Assembly (NCBI GenBank): GCA_902773455.1 | Contig: CACYEW010000063.1 | Location: forward strand, 1 to 14,355 | Source: an uncultured Ruminococcus sp. | GTDB lineage: Bacteria; Bacillota; Clostridia; Oscillospirales; CAG-272 | Length of the DNA: 14,355 nt | Direction: 5' to 3' | In this document: positions 12,163-14,355 of the stretch, piece after piece | Position numbering within the stretch: the first letter of the stretch is position 1 | How the letters are laid out: every line of letters starts with the position of its first letter | The notes under the pieces: generated by a model | What the model was told of the DNA's origin: nothing | Databases searched by the model: none | What the model saw: the letters and a program-made list of their open reading frames with translations, nothing else | Position numbers and translations under genes: made by a program

Positions 12163-14229
12163 ATGAAAAAACGTATATATGCGGCAATAGCCGCGGCGCT
12201 CGCTGTTTTTACGCTGTTTTCCTGCGGCGAAAAAACGCCCGCGGAAACCGTCACCGAAGCTGTGACCGCGAAGGTCACGGAGACGGACTCGCAGGTAACG
12301 GAAACGGTACCGCCGGAGCCCGAAACGGCAAAACGCCTTGATATCGGGTGTAAAACAGAATATAAAGAAAACGTGACCGAGGCAAACGGCACTGCGACCT
12401 ATGGGGGAATAAGAAAGATCGTCGAATTCAAAAGCGCCTTTTATGGTCATCAAAGCGCGATCAACCGCGATTTTCTTTATTACGGCAGGAATTTCAATTT
12501 TGCAAAAGCGTCAGATCTGCCGGCGCTCGACGGTCGGATATCCGGCGCCGATATTGACGGCGACGGTTTTGCCGAGCTGTTCCATTACAAAAACGGAAAG
12601 CTGTCCGTATGGTCGATTTCGATGATATATAAAAAAAATAAGATCGTTATTCCGACCGAGAAAATGACTTTTTCCGCTTCTTTGCTGAAAGAATTTGAAA
12701 TCGGGAAAGAGCTCGATCTTTGCGGCGCAGGCGATATGAACGGAGACGGCTACAACGACATACTGTTTTATTCGCCCTCTTACGCGGTCGTTTATTTCGG
12801 CGAAGCGGAAGGCTTCGAAGCCGCCGCATACCGTTTCGACGCGGCGGGCAAGGTTCTTTGCGGCGACGTTGACGGCGACCGAATTTTTGAGCTTATCGAC
12901 GCCGATAAGAACGTTATCAAATCTTATAAGATCGATAATAACGAAATTACCGCGTTTACGCACGGAACAGTAAACGCGGAGCTTCCGGATAAATACGCGG
13001 TATACGCCGCCGACGTAAACGCAGACGGACTCTGCGATATCGTTTATTCCGAAAACAAAGATCCCAAGCTCATATTGAGATCGTTTTTCGGCAGAGGCGA
13101 CGGCAGATTCGGGTGTTACGAAGAAGATAACGGCAATAAAAACCTTTACGCCGTATTCGAATGCAACCGCACGTCCGATAATATCGGCTTCGCCGATTTC
13201 ACCGGAAACGGAGCGTATGATATCGCAGGTACGTTTTCAAAATCGTCGGTATCGTCTACCGGAATACTCTTCTCTTACGACGAACCGGCTTACGACTATT
13301 CTCTTTTCGGTATGCGCGTAAACGGCGAGTACCGTATATATTCCGGCTGCAGATGGTCCGACGCAAACTTTGATCAAAGCGACGGAGACCACGTTATGCT
13401 TACCGTATCGAAAGACGGAGTAAACTGGCGCAGGTATATCGACGCGCCGATGTTCTATCTCGGCTGGGAGCTCGGAGTTGACGAATGGTGGAGCGACAAT
13501 ACGCTTGAGCCGGAGGTATTGTACGTCGACGGCAAATACCATATGTACTGGCAATGCTCTTACGTAACTCCGAAAGGCAATTACGGAGACAAGATCGGTT
13601 ACGCGTATTCCGACGACGGCATACACTGGACGAGAAAGACAGACGAACCGGCTATTATATGCGACGATCCCGAGATCGGATTCAATCATGAAGAGATGCT
13701 TTACGTTCCGGACGATCCCGACGGCAAGCCGTTCTGGATGTACACGGGCCATTTCGTAAACGGTCAGTTCAGAGGTTACGTAAGGATCAGATCTTCGCAG
13801 CCGGACAGATTCTTATATTCCGACCGCGAAAGCACCGAAGGCTTTGCACAGATAGGAAATCAGATCGCCTACGCCACCGACGAAAGCGGGAACAGAACGT
13901 TTATACGAATAACCTTCTGCGACGCCGACGACGGATACGGCAATACCGTATGGCGCCCGACCTTGTATCTGTCAAAAGACGGATTGAGGTTCTACGGCAG
14001 TAAAAGCTGCGTTCTCGCGGGTGTAGATACGTCCGATCCGAGGACCGTGGACAATCACAAAACTTTTTTCCTCGGAATGATCACTGAAAACGGCACGGGA
14101 GAGCTGCCGCGAAATGAAGACGGTTCGTACAGAATAATCTATCTTGCAACGACCTGCGCCTCGTCAGTAGCGCCGGAGATATTCAACGCCGAAGCAGGCT
14201 TCGGCATAGCCGATATCTTTATAAAATAA
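12163..14229 (+). CDS. Secreted lipoprotein: FG-GAP/VCBS repeats plus glycosidase-like beta-propeller
   Basis: A 688-residue protein with a lipoprotein signal (KKR, hydrophobic run, LFSC lipobox, lipidated C21), then a Thr/Glu/Val-rich stalk (about 25-57). Residues about 80-370 carry calcium-binding-like D-x-D/N-x-D-G loops of FG-GAP/VCBS propellers at 130-135, 191-196, 235-240, 284-289 and 345-350; the last three are partly degenerate. Residues about 380-688 look like a five-bladed propeller of the GH43/GH32/GH130 type, with SKDGVNW (416-422), SDDGIHW (483-489), SKDGLRF (604-610) and EPEVLYVDGKYHMYW. Acidic residues that could act in catalysis include D440, E449 and E510/E511, but none can be assigned. 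It should sit on the outer face of the membrane and bind or cut glycans. GGAGG (12154-12158) is 4 nt before the ATG. It follows the DUF1858 terminator and has no clear promoter. Substrate unknown. Confidence 0.8.
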   Translation: MKKRIYAAIAAALAVFTLFSCGEKTPAETVTEAVTAKVTETDSQVTETVPPEPETAKRLDIGCKTEYKENVTEANGTATYGGIRKIVEFKSAFYGHQSAINRDFLYYGRNFNFAKASDLPALDGRISGADIDGDGFAELFHYKNGKLSVWSISMIYKKNKIVIPTEKMTFSASLLKEFEIGKELDLCGAGDMNGDGYNDILFYSPSYAVVYFGEAEGFEAAAYRFDAAGKVLCGDVDGDRIFELIDADKNVIKSYKIDNNEITAFTHGTVNAELPDKYAVYAADVNADGLCDIVYSENKDPKLILRSFFGRGDGRFGCYEEDNGNKNLYAVFECNRTSDNIGFADFTGNGAYDIAGTFSKSSVSSTGILFSYDEPAYDYSLFGMRVNGEYRIYSGCRWSDANFDQSDGDHVMLTVSKDGVNWRRYIDAPMFYLGWELGVDEWWSDNTLEPEVLYVDGKYHMYWQCSYVTPKGNYGDKIGYAYSDDGIHWTRKTDEPAIICDDPEIGFNHEEMLYVPDDPDGKPFWMYTGHFVNGQFRGYVRIRSSQPDRFLYSDRESTEGFAQIGNQIAYATDESGNRTFIRITFCDADDGYGNTVWRPTLYLSKDGLRFYGSKSCVLAGVDTSDPRTVDNHKTFFLGMITENGTGELPRNEDGSYRIIYLATTCASSVAPEIFNAEAGFGIADIFIK

Positions 14230-14245
14230 GCGCAAAAAAGCATTC

Positions 14246-14284
14246 AAGGCAGCCCTGACCGGAGACAAATTCCAAAAGGCAGCC
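14246..14284. repeat. Direct repeat AAGGCAGCC after the lipoprotein gene
   Basis: AAGGCAGCC occurs at 14246-14254 and 14276-14284, 30 bp apart. CAAGGC (14245-14250) can also pair with GCCTTG (14282-14287). It lies between the lipoprotein stop and the strong hairpin. There is no gene in 14230-14355; this repeat and the following hairpin are all I see there. Confidence 0.4.
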
Positions 14285-14296
14285 TTGTCTTAAAAA

Positions 14297-14335
14297 AAAT
14301 ACAAACGGACGGAATAAATCCGTCCGTTTGTATTT
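14297..14335. terminator. Long bidirectional terminator hairpin
   Basis: AAATACAAACGGACGGA (14297-14313) and its exact complement (14319-14335) form a 17-bp perfect stem with a 5-nt ATAAA loop. A-rich sequence precedes it (14292-14299) and the stem itself ends in TATTT, so it can act in both directions. It closes the lipoprotein transcript and probably also serves a convergent gene beyond the right edge. Confidence 0.85.
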
Positions 14336-14355
14336 GGTCTGAGTGACCGTATCTG

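Overview
The window looks like chromosome of an endospore-forming, anaerobic member of the Clostridia (Bacillota), probably an uncultured gut lineage related to Oscillospirales. The evidence is a forespore SpoIVB protease, a PdaA-type muramic-lactam deacetylase, a clostridial SleC-type cortex-lytic enzyme (not the SleB/CwlJ type of bacilli), a PadR/DUF2812 pair, strong AGGAGG-type ribosome binding sites and textbook sigma-A promoters. No rRNA, tRNA, CRISPR array, insertion sequence or phage gene is visible. Base composition and codon choice look even throughout, so nothing suggests a recent insertion.

Left part (1-3050): a DUF1846 (UPF0371) gene runs off the left edge on the minus strand. It is divergent from a cytoplasmic GH78-like (alpha-L-rhamnosidase family) gene. 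The 106-bp gap between them holds a near-consensus promoter for the DUF1846 gene and a 9-bp-arm palindrome over its start site. A bidirectional terminator follows the glycosidase. Next (3063-4355, minus strand) comes a two-gene operon of a PadR repressor and a DUF2812 membrane protein, read from a perfect TTGACA-17-TATAAT promoter covered by two inverted repeats, a typical autorepression design.

Central part (4366-9587): a sporulation cluster. On the minus strand pdaA is coupled to a second NodB-type polysaccharide deacetylase and followed by spoIVB with its own terminator. Divergently, on the plus strand, lie three tightly spaced genes that together look like a SleC cortex-lytic system in pieces: the SleC N-terminal region as a free 135-residue protein, the SpoIID-like catalytic domain with three peptidoglycan-binding repeats, and a third protein of only two peptidoglycan-binding repeats. 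Cortex marking (PdaA makes the muramic-delta-lactam that cortex-lytic enzymes recognise) and cortex breakdown (SleC) therefore share one intergenic region.

Right part (9629-14335): directly after the cortex-lytic genes, without a visible terminator, is a ClpC-like double AAA+ unfoldase that lacks the coiled-coil middle domain and has altered residues in its second ATPase site. A DUF1858 CxxC protein follows from its own consensus promoter and ends at a terminator. The last gene is a secreted lipoprotein combining FG-GAP/VCBS calcium-type repeats with a glycosidase-like beta-propeller, closed by a 17-bp perfect hairpin.

The parts most worth attention are the split SleC operon with its expanded set of five peptidoglycan-binding repeats, and the adjoining middle-domain-less ClpC-like protein. 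All family calls come from reading the sequence and from memory of family motifs; no search was run.
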